From: Mesorhizobium sp. | GTDB taxonomy: Bacteria; Pseudomonadota; Alphaproteobacteria; Rhizobiales; Rhizobiaceae | DNA: 64,000 bases | Assembly (NCBI RefSeq): GCF_024710845.1 | Contig: NZ_JANJTZ010000054.1 | Location: 18,570 to 82,569 of the forward strand | Direction of reading: 5' to 3' | Part shown: piece after piece, positions 38,216 through 47,265 of the stretch | Position numbering within the stretch: the first letter of the stretch is position 1 | How the letters are laid out: each line of letters starts with the position of its first letter | Program-made: the position numbers and the translations under genes | The notes under the pieces: model-generated | What the model saw: only the letters and a program-made list of their open reading frames with translations | The model's database searches: none | What the model was told of the DNA's origin: nothing

Positions 38216-39091
38216 TTACACCTTCTTCCGGTGGATCTGGGCGAGGATGCCGTGCGGCCTGAACACCAGGATCAGGAAGAGCAGCAGGTAGGGCATGATC
38301 TGCGAATAGCCGGCGGCGATGTAGTAGGAGGCGAACGGCTCGATGAGGCCGACGATGATGCCGCCGAGAAGCGCACCCGGCAGCGACCCGAAACCGCCGA
38401 TGACGGCGGCGGCGAAGGCCTTGATGCCGAGCAGGCCGATCGACGGGTCGATCGATCCCTTGGAGGCGAAGAGAATGCCGGCGACGGCCGCCACCATGCC
38501 TGCCACGGCCCAGATCAGCGAATGCACACGCTTGACCGGGATACCCATGTAGTAGGCGGCGAGCTGGTTCTGCGAGGCAGCCTGCATGGCGACGCCGAGC
38601 TTCGTCACGTTGAAGAAGAAATAGAGCAGGATGGTGGAGATCACCGTGACCGCGATCACCACGATCTCGTCGAGGCCGAGCACCAGCCCGCCGAAGCGCA
38701 CGTCCTTGCCCGCGATGGGGGATTCGAGCGCGATCGGTTCGTTGCCCCAGATGAGGCCCGCCGCGAAGCGCAGCACGAAGCCCATGGCGATGGTGAGGAT
38801 GACGATGGAGACCTGTGACTGGCCGAACATGCGGCGCAGGATGATCATCTCGGTCAGGTAACCGAACAGGCCCATCGCGGCGATGGCGATCGGCACCGAG
38901 AGCCAGAACGGCAGGCCCCAGAACTGGTCGTTGGTGAGCCCGAGCGTGATGAACGCCCCGAGCATCATGAAATCGCCCTGGGCGAAATTGACCGCCTCGG
39001 TCGCCTTGTAGATGAGCACGAAACCAAGTGCGATGAGGCCATATACACAGCCGTTCGCAAGGCCGCTCACAAAGAGCTGCAATACGTCCAA
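38216..39091 (-). CDS. ABC transporter permease, LivH-type (TTG start)
   Basis: Inner-membrane permease of 291 residues with LFVSGLANGCVYGLIALGFVLIYKATEAVNFAQGDFMMLGAF, the canonical LivH opening, and GGFGSLPGALLGGIIVGLIEPF. The track start at 39166 adds an implausible hydrophilic leader. The TTG at 39091 has GGGAGGAG seven bases upstream and gives MDVLQLFVSG, so I use it. First transporter gene of the operon, 99 bases after the MDR oxidoreductase stop, so it may have an extra promoter there. Confidence 0.92.
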   Translation of the reverse strand: MDVLQLFVSGLANGCVYGLIALGFVLIYKATEAVNFAQGDFMMLGAFITLGLTNDQFWGLPFWLSVPIAIAAMGLFGYLTEMIILRRMFGQSQVSIVILTIAMGFVLRFAAGLIWGNEPIALESPIAGKDVRFGGLVLGLDEIVVIAVTVISTILLYFFFNVTKLGVAMQAASQNQLAAYYMGIPVKRVHSLIWAVAGMVAAVAGILFASKGSIDPSIGLLGIKAFAAAVIGGFGSLPGALLGGIIVGLIEPFASYYIAAGYSQIMPYLLLFLILVFRPHGILAQIHRKKV

Positions 39092-39190
39092 AGACGCTCT
39101 CCTCCCAATGTCGTCACGGTCTTTTGCCGTGTTTGGTTCGACTATAGACGGCCATGCCCTCAGCACAAGCCGCGTACATTCACTCGCAAT

Positions 39191-40231
39191 CTATGGCGCG
39201 ATGAAGACCTTTCCATTCGGCTTGGCCAGTTCTTCCGGCACCCTTTTCATTGCCTCGGACAGCGGCACGATGGCGGTGACGTCGGTCGACCACCTCCCGT
39301 CCGCGAAACGCTTCTGAGCCTCCATCACGGCCGCGCCCCGGCGCTCCGGATCAGTGGATCGCATCCACTCCGTCAGCCAGAATCCCTCGATCTTCTTGTG
39401 CATGAAGATCAGCTGTCCAGGCTCCTGGATCGGCGTCTCGGTCTGGTCGAGCCGTCCGTAGATGATCCACCGCGCACGTCGCGGCATGGCGTTGAAGATC
39501 GTCGCCGCGAGCGGCCCGGTCACGGCATCGAGGAAGATGCGCGGCTTTTCGACCCTGCAGGTCTCCGCCAACCGCTGCTTGAAATCGGGCGCTTCGGCGT
39601 TCAGCACGATCGCCGCCCCCGCTTTTTCGAGCAGCGGAATCTGGTCGTCGCGGCGCACGATGGCAATCGGACGATAACCCTCGTCGCGCGCGATCCCCAT
39701 GATCAGCTTGCAGAGCTGGCTGGCGGCGGCGGTCAGGACGAAGGCCTTCTCGCCCTCCTGCTTGACGATGTCGAACATGGCGATCGCCGTCAGCGGATTG
39801 ACGATCATCGCCGCGCCGTCGACGTCCTTGACGCCGTCGATCAGCCGCAGGCAGGCCGACGCTTCGGCAATTGCATACTCCGCCCAGGCACCCCAGTTGG
39901 AGATGCCCGTGGCAAACGCAACCCGCTTGCCGACCAGCTTCTGCGCGCCTGCGTCTTCGCCCGCGGCGACCACCTCGCCGACGCCCTCGAATCCCGCCGG
40001 CTGTCCCTTTGCCCGTGGCTGGCCATACATGCCCTTGATGAACATGACGTCCGACGGGTTGATCGAGGCCAGCGCGACCTTGATCAGCACCTGGCTGGCC
40101 TTCGGCGCAGGCACGGCGATCGTGCCGGGCGTCACATAGGGCTCCATCGCCTCCAGCACGCTGCCCGACGGACGGGTCGTGTAGCCATCCTCGTTGAGCA
40201 GCAGTGCGTGCATGGTGGCGGGAAGCGTCAT
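39191..40231 (-). CDS. Zinc-independent MDR family oxidoreductase
   Basis: Medium-chain dehydrogenase/reductase of 346 residues, NADPH-dependent quinone/enone reductase type. N-terminal GroES-like fold (VLIKVALASINPSDVMFIKGMYG, GFEGVGEVVAAG) and a Rossmann half (AFVLTAAASQLCKLIMGIARDEGYRPIAIVRRDDQ). The catalytic-zinc ligands of classical alcohol dehydrogenases are not in place. Nine bases separate it from the next MDR gene, in an operon with an acyl-CoA dehydrogenase. Substrate unknown; enoyl-thioester or quinone reduction are options. Confidence 0.87.
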   Translation of the reverse strand: MTLPATMHALLLNEDGYTTRPSGSVLEAMEPYVTPGTIAVPAPKASQVLIKVALASINPSDVMFIKGMYGQPRAKGQPAGFEGVGEVVAAGEDAGAQKLVGKRVAFATGISNWGAWAEYAIAEASACLRLIDGVKDVDGAAMIVNPLTAIAMFDIVKQEGEKAFVLTAAASQLCKLIMGIARDEGYRPIAIVRRDDQIPLLEKAGAAIVLNAEAPDFKQRLAETCRVEKPRIFLDAVTGPLAATIFNAMPRRARWIIYGRLDQTETPIQEPGQLIFMHKKIEGFWLTEWMRSTDPERRGAAVMEAQKRFADGRWSTDVTAIVPLSEAMKRVPEELAKPNGKVFIAP

Positions 40232-40240
40232 GTCGTGACC

Positions 40241-41209
40241 CTAAGGCTTGAGGATGAGCTTGCCGGCAACGGCGCGGTTGTGGATGCGCGTCAGCACCTC
40301 GCGGGCCTCGGCGAGCGGATAGGTGCCCTCGATCACCGGCTTGAGCTTGCCTTCCATCAGCCAGCCGATCAGCTCGCGCATGTTCTCCTCGTGCGCGGCG
40401 GGCTCCTTCTGCGTGAAGGTGCCCCAGAACACGCCGACCAGGCTGAAACCCTTGACCAGCGCGAGGTTGATCGGGAATTGCGGGATCCGGCCCGAGGTGA
40501 AGCCGATGACGAGCAGCCGGCCGTTCCAGGCCATCGACCGCGCCAGCACGTCGAACGCATCGCCGCCCACCGGGTCGTAGCCGACGTCCACACCCTTGCC
40601 TCCGGTCGCTTCCTTCAGCGTGTCCTTGAGGTTCTCGTAGCCGAGCGTGATGTCGGCGCCGGCGGCCCTGGCGATCTCGCGCTTTTCCGGCGTGGAGGCG
40701 ACGGCGATGACCTTCGCGCCCATGATCTTGCCGAGTTGGATGGCCGCAAGGCCGGTCGTGCCGGCAGCACCCAGCACCGCGAGCGTCTCGCCGGGCTTGA
40801 GCTGCGCGCGCTGCTTCAACGCGTGGTGCGAGGTGCCGTAGCCGCAAATCAGCGCGCAGGCGTCAGCCCCCGAAACTGCGTCCGGTAGTTTGATGACGGC
40901 GGACTCGTCGACACCGATCTTCTCGGCATAGGCGCCGAGCGGCGTGAACGACACGACCCGGTCGCCCACTTTGAACTTCGTGACCTTTTCGCCGATGGCC
41001 GACACCCGGCCGGCCATTTCCATTCCCGGGATGAACGGCGTTGGCGGCTTGGCCTGATACAGGCCCTGAACGAGCAGTCCGTCGGGGTAGTTCACGCCGA
41101 TGGCTTCGGCGTCGATGACGACTATCCGCCCGGTCGCCTCCGGATCCGGCCAGTCGGCATAATCGAGATTCTCGATCGGGCCGTATTCGCGAGCGACGAT
41201 CGCTTTCAT
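40241..41209 (-). CDS. NADPH:quinone oxidoreductase family protein (QOR-like MDR)
   Basis: 322 residues from the ATG giving MKAIVAREYGPIENLDY. GroES-like half with IGVNYPDGLLVQGLYQAKPPTPFIPGMEMAGRV and a Rossmann half with the nucleotide loop VLGAAGTTGLAAIQLGKIMGAKVIAVASTPEK. The family reduces quinones or alpha,beta-unsaturated carbonyls with NADPH. It lies two bases after the acyl-CoA dehydrogenase, so a role in the same catabolic route is likely. The longer track ORF runs back into the dehydrogenase gene. Confidence 0.9.
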   Translation of the reverse strand: MKAIVAREYGPIENLDYADWPDPEATGRIVVIDAEAIGVNYPDGLLVQGLYQAKPPTPFIPGMEMAGRVSAIGEKVTKFKVGDRVVSFTPLGAYAEKIGVDESAVIKLPDAVSGADACALICGYGTSHHALKQRAQLKPGETLAVLGAAGTTGLAAIQLGKIMGAKVIAVASTPEKREIARAAGADITLGYENLKDTLKEATGGKGVDVGYDPVGGDAFDVLARSMAWNGRLLVIGFTSGRIPQFPINLALVKGFSLVGVFWGTFTQKEPAAHEENMRELIGWLMEGKLKPVIEGTYPLAEAREVLTRIHNRAVAGKLILKP

Positions 41210-41211
41210 CG

Positions 41212-42450
41212 TCACACTTTCTCCTGCGTGTATTTCTTCAGTTCTTGCCGCGCGATCTGCCGGCGATGCACCGCGTCCGGACCGTCGACGATGCGCAGCG
41301 TGCGCAGGTTCTTCCAGGTGCGCGCCAGCGGCGTGTCCTGGCTGACACCGGCCGCGCCGTGCAGCTGCACCGCCTCGTCGGCGATCTTCAGCGCGACGCG
41401 CGGCGCCACGACCTTGATTTGGCTGATCCACGGGGCAGCCGCCTTCGGGTCGCCCTTGTCCATCATCCATGCCGCCTTGAGGCAGAGAAGGCGCGCCATC
41501 TCGATCTCCATTCGCGCCTCGGCGATGATGTCGTAGTTGGCGCCGAGCTTGGCCAGCGGCTGGCCGAAGGCCTCGCGGCGCATCGAGCGCTTGCACATCA
41601 GTTCGAGCGCCATCTCGGCCTGGCCGATGGCGCGCATGCAGTGGTGGATGCGGCCGGGACCGAGGCGGCCCTGGGCGATCTCGAAACCCTTGCCCTCGCC
41701 GAGCAGCAGGTTGGACGCCGGCACGCGCACATTGGTGAAGCGCATGTGCAGGTGCCCGTGCGGCGCGTCGTCGTCGCCATAGATCGTCATGGCGCGGACC
41801 TTCTCGACGCCCGCTGCGTCGGCCGGCACGAGGATCATCGAGTGCTGGGAGTGCTTCGGTCCGTCGTGCGACGTGCGCACCATGACGATGTAGATCGCGC
41901 AGCGCGGGTCGCCCGCGCCCGACGACCACCACTTCTCGCCATTGAGGACATACTCGTCGCCATCGCGCTCGCAGCGCATCGAGATGTTGGTGGCATCCGA
42001 AGAGGCGACATCCGGTTCGGTCATCAGGAAGGCCGAGCGGATCTTGCCCTCGAGCAGCGGCTTCAGCCACTTCTCCTTGTGTTCGGCGGCGCCGTAGCGC
42101 TCGAGCACTTCCATGTTGCCGGTGTCGGGGGCCGAGCAGTTGAACACTTCGCCGCCGATGTGGGCCTTGCCCATCTCCTCGGCGAGATAGGCGTATTCGA
42201 CAGTGGTGAGGCCGTAGCCGCTGTCCGAATCGGTCAGCCAGAAATTCCACAGGCCACGCTCCTTGGCCTTGGCCTTCAGCCCTTCGAGGATCTCCGACTG
42301 CCGCTTGGTGAACGACCAGCGGTCGCCGTCCTTGCCGACCTCGGCCAGGAACTCCTCGTCGAGCGGGATGATCTCGTCGCGGATCATCGCCGCGACCCGC
42401 GCATGGATCGGCTTCAGCTTCTCGGTCATCCCGAGGTTCATGTCGCTCAT
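41212..42450 (-). CDS. Acyl-CoA dehydrogenase family protein (ACAD10/11-like)
   Basis: FAD-dependent acyl-CoA oxidation, 412 residues. FAD/substrate loops [40 protein letters not shown], then [33 protein letters not shown] and [49 protein letters not shown] and [10 protein letters not shown] resemble the ACAD10/11 branch. The start at 42450 is the ATGA overlap with the TetR gene. A phosphotransferase of the type fused to ACAD10/11 in animals is encoded 2.1 kb away in the divergent arm, suggesting a shared 4-hydroxyacyl-CoA route (inference). Confidence 0.92.
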   Translation of the reverse strand: MSDMNLGMTEKLKPIHARVAAMIRDEIIPLDEEFLAEVGKDGDRWSFTKRQSEILEGLKAKAKERGLWNFWLTDSDSGYGLTTVEYAYLAEEMGKAHIGGEVFNCSAPDTGNMEVLERYGAAEHKEKWLKPLLEGKIRSAFLMTEPDVASSDATNISMRCERDGDEYVLNGEKWWSSGAGDPRCAIYIVMVRTSHDGPKHSQHSMILVPADAAGVEKVRAMTIYGDDDAPHGHLHMRFTNVRVPASNLLLGEGKGFEIAQGRLGPGRIHHCMRAIGQAEMALELMCKRSMRREAFGQPLAKLGANYDIIAEARMEIEMARLLCLKAAWMMDKGDPKAAAPWISQIKVVAPRVALKIADEAVQLHGAAGVSQDTPLARTWKNLRTLRIVDGPDAVHRRQIARQELKKYTQEKV

Positions 42451-43100
42451 GATTCTTCCTTGTCCTTTCCACCCAGCCCGCCGCGCGCGAACGCCACGAT
42501 CTGGTCCACGATATTGTCGATGTCCTGCATGTTCTCGCCCGGGCGGGGCTTGTACCAGAAGATCGGCGAGTTCAGCGCCATGAACATCATCTGGTTGGCG
42601 ATGCTGAGATCCGCGAAATGCATGTCGCCTTCGTCGCGCGCCCTCGCCATCTGCGCCCGAAAGACGTTGCTGTACTGCGTCCGGTATTCGACCAGTTCGT
42701 TGAACTGGCTCCGCTGCTCGGGGGTGGTTGCGCCGCGCAGATGCATCTCGACGCCTTCCCAGACAACGCGCTGATACGCCCTGGTCACGATCATCTGCCG
42801 CACATGCGTGCGCGCCATCTTCGTCCACACATCCACCGCCGGCTCGTCGAGCGACCGGAAAGGCTCGATCGCGGCGAAATTCATATCCATGCCGGTCCGG
42901 AAGATCTGTGCGAAGAGATCGGCTTTGGACGAGAAGTGATGGTAGATGCGGCCCTTGGTCGCCCGCAGCCGGCGCGCCACGTCGTCGATCGACGTCGCCG
43001 CATAGCCGCGTTCCATGAAGCAGGCGGCGGCCGCGTCGAGGATCTCGATGCGTGCCCTTTCGGTAACCGGCTCGCCGGTGCCCAGTTCCACCAGAACCAT
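42447..43100 (-). CDS. TetR/AcrR family transcriptional regulator
   Basis: 217-residue repressor-type regulator with an N-terminal HTH ([44 protein letters not shown], residues about 18-65) and a helical ligand-binding domain. ATG start with GGGAGG upstream. It heads the leftward operon, its stop overlapping the acyl-CoA dehydrogenase start as ATGA, and is divergent from the SDR/MaoC/phosphotransferase arm. The palindrome in the gap is its probable operator, which would control both arms. Acyl-CoA ligands are common for TetR proteins in this setting. Confidence 0.92.
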   Translation of the reverse strand: MVLVELGTGEPVTERARIEILDAAAACFMERGYAATSIDDVARRLRATKGRIYHHFSSKADLFAQIFRTGMDMNFAAIEPFRSLDEPAVDVWTKMARTHVRQMIVTRAYQRVVWEGVEMHLRGATTPEQRSQFNELVEYRTQYSNVFRAQMARARDEGDMHFADLSIANQMMFMALNSPIFWYKPRPGENMQDIDNIVDQIVAFARGGLGGKDKEES

Positions 43101-43168
43101 GACCTCCCTTTCCCGCCGACCTTTTCTCCAGCATCGCCGATCGGGTCTTTACGGATGCGCAAATGATG

Positions 43169-43188
43169 AACATACTACCCGGTATGTT
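43169..43188. promoter_or_regulatory. Probable TetR operator in the divergent promoter region
   Basis: Perfect 7-base arms AACATAC (43169-43175) and GTATGTT (43182-43188) around TACCCG, within the 140-base gap between the TetR gene and the SDR gene. Position, 20-base size and symmetry match operators of autoregulated TetR repressors. Confidence 0.75.
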
Positions 43189-43240
43189 GTCAACGCGGCA
43201 TCTGGCTTGACCGGAAGAGAAGTCCGCGACGGGAGGACGA

Positions 43241-44056
43241 ATGGCATATCTCGACGAACTGTTTTCGGTCGCCGGCAAGACGGCGCTGGTCACCGGCGCC
43301 GCCACGGGCATCGGGCGGATGATCGCCACGGCGCTCGTCCAGGGCGGAGCGCGGGTGCTGATCGCCTCGCGCAAGACGGCAGACTGCGAGAAGGTCGCGG
43401 CCGAACTCAACGCCATGGGCGCGCCGGGCAGCGCCGAGGGGTTCGGCGCCGACGTCAGCACCGAGCAGGGTGTCGACGCGCTTGCGGCTGAAGTGAAGGC
43501 CCGCACGGGCAAGCTGCACATCCTGGTCAACAATGCCGGCGTGTCGTGGGGCGCGCCGCTCGAACAATTCCCCTACAAGGGCTGGGCCAAGGTGCTGGAC
43601 GTCAACGTCACCGGCCTCTTCCACCTGACGAAGCAGCTCCTGCCCCTGCTCCAGGCCGCCGCCACGGACGAGGACCCGGCGCGGGTGATCAATCTGGGCT
43701 CGGTCATGGGGACCCAGCCGCTGGCCGACGACGCCTACTCCTACACCGCCTCCAAGGCTGCGGTTCACCATCTGACGAAGACGCTGGCCAACGAGTTCGC
43801 CAGCCGCCGCATCACCGTCAACGCCTTTGCCCCCGGCCCCTTCCAGAGCCGCATGACGGCTTTCGCCACGGCGACCGACGAGCAGGCCGACAAGGTCGGC
43901 CAGCGGGTGCCCCTCGGCCGCATCGGCGCGCCGTCGGACATCGCCGCGGCGACGCTTTTCCTGTGCGGCAAGGGCGGCAGCTACGTCACCGGCGCCATCC
44001 TGCCGCTTGACGGCGGCCAATCGGTCCAGCATGGCATGACGCTGTTCAAGGAATGA
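43241..44056 (+). CDS. Short-chain dehydrogenase/reductase (SDR)
   Basis: NAD(P)-dependent oxidoreductase of 271 residues. Rossmann motif [17 protein letters not shown], and an active site with Ser in NLGSVMGT and YSYTASKAA (Tyr-X3-Lys). ATG start with GGGAGG upstream. First gene of the rightward arm, overlapping the MaoC gene by four bases. Likely acts on a hydroxyacyl or hydroxy-acid intermediate of the locus, but the substrate is not defined by sequence. Confidence 0.92.
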   Translation: MAYLDELFSVAGKTALVTGAATGIGRMIATALVQGGARVLIASRKTADCEKVAAELNAMGAPGSAEGFGADVSTEQGVDALAAEVKARTGKLHILVNNAGVSWGAPLEQFPYKGWAKVLDVNVTGLFHLTKQLLPLLQAAATDEDPARVINLGSVMGTQPLADDAYSYTASKAAVHHLTKTLANEFASRRITVNAFAPGPFQSRMTAFATATDEQADKVGQRVPLGRIGAPSDIAAATLFLCGKGGSYVTGAILPLDGGQSVQHGMTLFKE

Positions 44057-44565
44057 GCAGCGAGGCAGCCATGCTGCAGGGACAGAGAGAGCCGATCACC
44101 ATCGACGCCATGATCCGGCTCGTGGGCAAGGAAGTCGGCCTGTCTCCGTGGAGGACCGTGGACCAGGTGATGATCGACCGGTTCGCCGACGCGACCGACG
44201 ATCACCAGTTCATCCATGTCGATCCGGAGCGGGCAAGGGCCGAGACTCCTTATGGCGGCACCATCGCACACGGCTTCCTGCTGCTGTCGCTCTTCTCGCC
44301 GATGGCCTATGAGACGCTGGCGCCTTTGCAGGGAGCGGGAATGGCGATCAACCACGGCTTCGACCGCATCCGCTTCACCTCGCCGGTCCGCTGCGGCGCG
44401 CGCGTGCGCACGCGCTTCGTGTTGGCCGAGATGAACGCGCGCCCCTCGGGCCTGGTCCAGGTCGGCTACGACGTGACGATGGAAATCGAGAACTCGCTGA
44501 AACCGGCGCTGACGGCGCGCTGGCAGATGATCGCCGTGATGGATCGCAGGGACGAACCGGCATGA
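44053..44565 (+). CDS. MaoC family dehydratase
   Basis: Hot-dog fold (R)-enoyl-CoA hydratase/dehydratase-type protein, 170 residues. The hydratase-2 catalytic block is clear: FADATDDHQFIHVDPERARAETPYGGTIAHGFLLLSL, with the Asp and His of the DxxxxH motif. It overlaps both neighbours by four bases, so it is translationally coupled to the SDR and the phosphotransferase. It would hydrate an enoyl-CoA or dehydrate a hydroxyacyl-CoA. Confidence 0.92.
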   Translation: MSSEAAMLQGQREPITIDAMIRLVGKEVGLSPWRTVDQVMIDRFADATDDHQFIHVDPERARAETPYGGTIAHGFLLLSLFSPMAYETLAPLQGAGMAINHGFDRIRFTSPVRCGARVRTRFVLAEMNARPSGLVQVGYDVTMEIENSLKPALTARWQMIAVMDRRDEPA

Positions 44566-45593
44566 ACGACCCGAATGCCCTCGATGAAAGCGTGCTCGGG
44601 CCGTATCTGGCCGAACATATCGACGGCTTCGGCAAGCTCACCGGGATCGTCAAGTTCAATGCCGGCCAGTCCAACCCGACCTATCTCCTGAACACCTCCA
44701 CCGGCCGCTTTGTGCTGCGCGCCAAGCCGCCCGGCGCGCTGCTCAAATCCGCCCACCAGGTCGATCGCGAGTACCGCGTGATGAAGGCGCTCGAGAGCAC
44801 CGACGTTCCGGTGCCGCGGATGCTGCATCTCTCGGGCGAGGACTCGCCGATCGGCCGCCAGTTCTTCGTCATGGAGTTCCTCGACGGCCGCATCCTGTGG
44901 GATCCTGCGCTTGGCGAAATCGGCACGAATGCCGAACGCGGCGCGATCTACGATTCGATGAATGCCACGCTCGCCAAGCTGCACGGCGTCGACATCGACG
45001 CCTGCGGCCTCTCCGATTTCGGCAAGCCGGGGAGCTATTTCGAGCGCCAGATCACCCGCTGGACCAGCCAGTATCGCGCCTCGGAGACGGGCACGATCCC
45101 CGAGATGAACCGCCTGATCGAATGGCTGGAGACGCGCATTCCCGCCGACGACGGCCTCGTGTCGCTGGTGCATGGCGACTACCGGCTGGACAACATGATG
45201 TTCGCGCACGACCGGCCCGAGGTCATCGCCGTGCTCGACTGGGAACTTTCGACGCTCGGCCACCCCTATTCCGACATCGCCTATCAGTGCATGCAGTGGC
45301 GGCTGCCGCATTCGTCCGGCTTCCGCGGTCTCGGTGGCGTCGACCGTACGGCCGCCGGCATTCCGACCGAGGAGGAATATGTCGCGCTCTATTGCCGCCG
45401 CCGCGGTATCGCCGGCATCGACAACTGGGTGTTCTACCTCGCCTTCTCCTTCTTCCGGCTCGCCGCGATCTGCCAGGGTGTCTACAAGCGCGCCCTCGAC
45501 GGCAACGCGTCGAACCCGGAGAAGGCGAAGAGCTACGGCGAGGCGGTGCGGCTCTTGTCGGCACTCGCCGTCCAACTGATCGATGGAGAATGA
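44562..45593 (+). CDS. APH-fold phosphotransferase family protein (ACAD10/11 kinase domain / LvaA-like)
   Basis: 343-residue kinase-like protein of the aminoglycoside phosphotransferase fold. Catalytic loop LVHGDYRLDNMMF with Asp and Asn, followed by the metal-binding AVLDWELSTLGHPYSDIAY; N-terminal FNAGQSNPTYLL resembles a nucleotide loop. It is coupled by overlaps to MaoC. In animals this domain is fused to an acyl-CoA dehydrogenase (ACAD10/11), and in Pseudomonas levulinate catabolism LvaA phosphorylates 4-hydroxyvaleryl-CoA. An antibiotic-resistance role is unlikely in this context. The 4-hydroxyacyl-CoA kinase role is inference. Confidence 0.88.
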   Translation: MNDPNALDESVLGPYLAEHIDGFGKLTGIVKFNAGQSNPTYLLNTSTGRFVLRAKPPGALLKSAHQVDREYRVMKALESTDVPVPRMLHLSGEDSPIGRQFFVMEFLDGRILWDPALGEIGTNAERGAIYDSMNATLAKLHGVDIDACGLSDFGKPGSYFERQITRWTSQYRASETGTIPEMNRLIEWLETRIPADDGLVSLVHGDYRLDNMMFAHDRPEVIAVLDWELSTLGHPYSDIAYQCMQWRLPHSSGFRGLGGVDRTAAGIPTEEEYVALYCRRRGIAGIDNWVFYLAFSFFRLAAICQGVYKRALDGNASNPEKAKSYGEAVRLLSALAVQLIDGE

Positions 45594-45594
45594 C

Positions 45595-46371
45595 ATGGCG
45601 CGTTTTGCGGGATTGACGGCAATCGTGACCGGCGCGACGGGCGGCTTCGGCCGCCGGACGGCCGAAAGGCTGGCCGAGGAAGGCGCCCGCCTCGTCCTGT
45701 CCGACATGAGCGAGGCGCCGCTGAAGGAATTCGCCGCCTCCCTGCCGACCGAAACCGCGATCCGTGCCGGCGACATCTCGGACGAAAGCCTCTCCGAAGC
45801 TCTGGTGGAACTCGCGCTGGAGCGGTTCGGAACGCTCGATGTCGCGATCAACAATGCCGGCATCGCGCAGAGCTTCGTCAAGCTGCCGCAGATCCCCTCC
45901 GACGAGGCGCGGCGGATCATCGACATCGACCTGATGGGCGTCTTCTACGCGCTCAAGCACCAGCTGCCGGCGATGGAAAGGCAGAACCGCGCCTCGGGCC
46001 ACACCGCGGCAATCGTCAACATCGCCTCGGTGGCCGGCCTGGCGGGTGCGCCGCGTCTATCGGTCTATTCCGCCGCCAAGCACGGCGTCGTCGGCCTGAC
46101 CCGCTCGGCGGCCGCCGAATACGCCACCAAGGGCATCCGCGTGAACGCAGTCTGCCCGTCCTTCGCTCGCACGGCGATGGCGCTCGACTTCCTCAAGATG
46201 TCGCCGAAGGGCATCGAGGAGAGCGCCGCCGACCTGACGCGCGGCGTGCCGATGAAGCGGCTGGCGGAAGTCGACGAGATCGTCGAGGTCATCCTCTTCG
46301 CCTGCGATCCGCGGAATTCCTTCATGACCGGCCAGGCCCTGGCGGCCGACGGCGGGATTACGGCGATCTGA
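45595..46371 (+). CDS. Short-chain dehydrogenase/reductase (SDR)
   Basis: 258 residues from the ATG at 45595, which has GGAG six bases upstream; the earlier track ATG at 45583 lies inside the phosphotransferase gene. Motifs: TGATGGFGR, NNAGIAQS, NIASVAG with the catalytic Ser, and YSAAKHG (Tyr-X3-Lys). It follows the phosphotransferase by one base and ends the rightward arm. It could play the LvaD-like 3-hydroxyacid dehydrogenase part, but this is untested. Confidence 0.92.
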   Translation: MARFAGLTAIVTGATGGFGRRTAERLAEEGARLVLSDMSEAPLKEFAASLPTETAIRAGDISDESLSEALVELALERFGTLDVAINNAGIAQSFVKLPQIPSDEARRIIDIDLMGVFYALKHQLPAMERQNRASGHTAAIVNIASVAGLAGAPRLSVYSAAKHGVVGLTRSAAAEYATKGIRVNAVCPSFARTAMALDFLKMSPKGIEESAADLTRGVPMKRLAEVDEIVEVILFACDPRNSFMTGQALAADGGITAI

Positions 46372-46460
46372 GCCGCGGCGAATTCACTCAATTTCAACTA
46401 TTCCCCCTGACGCCATCTTAATGCCTCCCGGATACCGTAGGTGCGGGGATGGAGGGCACG

Positions 46461-47258
46461 ATGCTGCTCAGGGGCTTATCAGGCATATCCCGGCGAGGTT
46501 GGGCAAAGCTCGCACGCTGGACCGTGTTCGGCACACTCGGCTGTATCGCGATCGCCGTGACGTTCAACTACGTCTTCTTCAGTCTGTTTGCTCCCGCCGC
46601 GCTGGTCCCGAGCCTGATCAGCGCGACGATCATCCCGATCATCCTCGCCGGACCGCTGTTCTTCTTCCTCACGACCAAGCTGCGCGAACTGGCAATCGCC
46701 AACCACAGGCTGAACGACCTCGCCTCGACCGACAGCCTGACGGGTTGCCTGAACCGTGGCGCGTTCACCCGCGTGGTGGACGGTTTCCTGGAGACGGGCA
46801 ACGGAAGCATGCCCCCGGTGGGCGCGCTGCTCGTCATCGACGCCGACCATTTCAAGGCGATCAACGACCGCTTCGGCCACCATCGCGGCGACGAGGCGCT
46901 GAGCCTGATCGCGACCGCCATCCGCACGTCCCTGCGCCGGGGCGATTTGATCGGCCGTATCGGCGGGGAAGAGTTCGGTGTTCTGTTGCCCGGCGCCGGC
47001 CTGGTCGAAGCCGAGACCATCGCCGAGCGCATCCGCAGGACGGTCAATTCGCTCGAATTCACCGGCAACGGCGACCGGCACGACCTGTCGGTCAGCGTCG
47101 GCGGTGCGGCTTTCGGGCGCCCGATGAGTTTCGGAGAACTGTTCCGGATCGCCGACGAACGGCTCTATGCCGCCAAGAATACCGGCCGCGACCGCGTCGA
47201 GATAACGTTCGTTCCGCCGGGCGGCTTCGCGTTCGAAGCCGCGCTGACGGTGCACTAG
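46461..47258 (+). CDS. Membrane-bound diguanylate cyclase (GGDEF)
   Basis: Makes cyclic di-GMP from two GTP. 265 residues from the ATG at 46461, which has GGAGG at correct spacing; the track ATG at 46449 lacks this. Two hydrophobic segments (WTVFGTLGCIAIAVTFNYVFF; LVPSLISATIIPIILAGPLFFFL) lead into a GGDEF domain from DSLTGCLNRGAF. The active site is GGEEF near residue 168, and the product-inhibition I-site RRGD lies exactly five residues before it, so it should be active and feedback-inhibited. There is no separate sensor domain. Single gene, convergent with soxG. Confidence 0.93.
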   Translation: MLLRGLSGISRRGWAKLARWTVFGTLGCIAIAVTFNYVFFSLFAPAALVPSLISATIIPIILAGPLFFFLTTKLRELAIANHRLNDLASTDSLTGCLNRGAFTRVVDGFLETGNGSMPPVGALLVIDADHFKAINDRFGHHRGDEALSLIATAIRTSLRRGDLIGRIGGEEFGVLLPGAGLVEAETIAERIRRTVNSLEFTGNGDRHDLSVSVGGAAFGRPMSFGELFRIADERLYAAKNTGRDRVEITFVPPGGFAFEAALTVH

Positions 47259-47265
47259 GCCGGCA

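Noticed and set aside
44562-45593. Aminoglycoside resistance gene
   Set aside because: The APH fold is there, but the protein is coupled to SDR and MaoC genes next to an acyl-CoA dehydrogenase, matching the metabolic ACAD10/11 and LvaA type rather than resistance enzymes.
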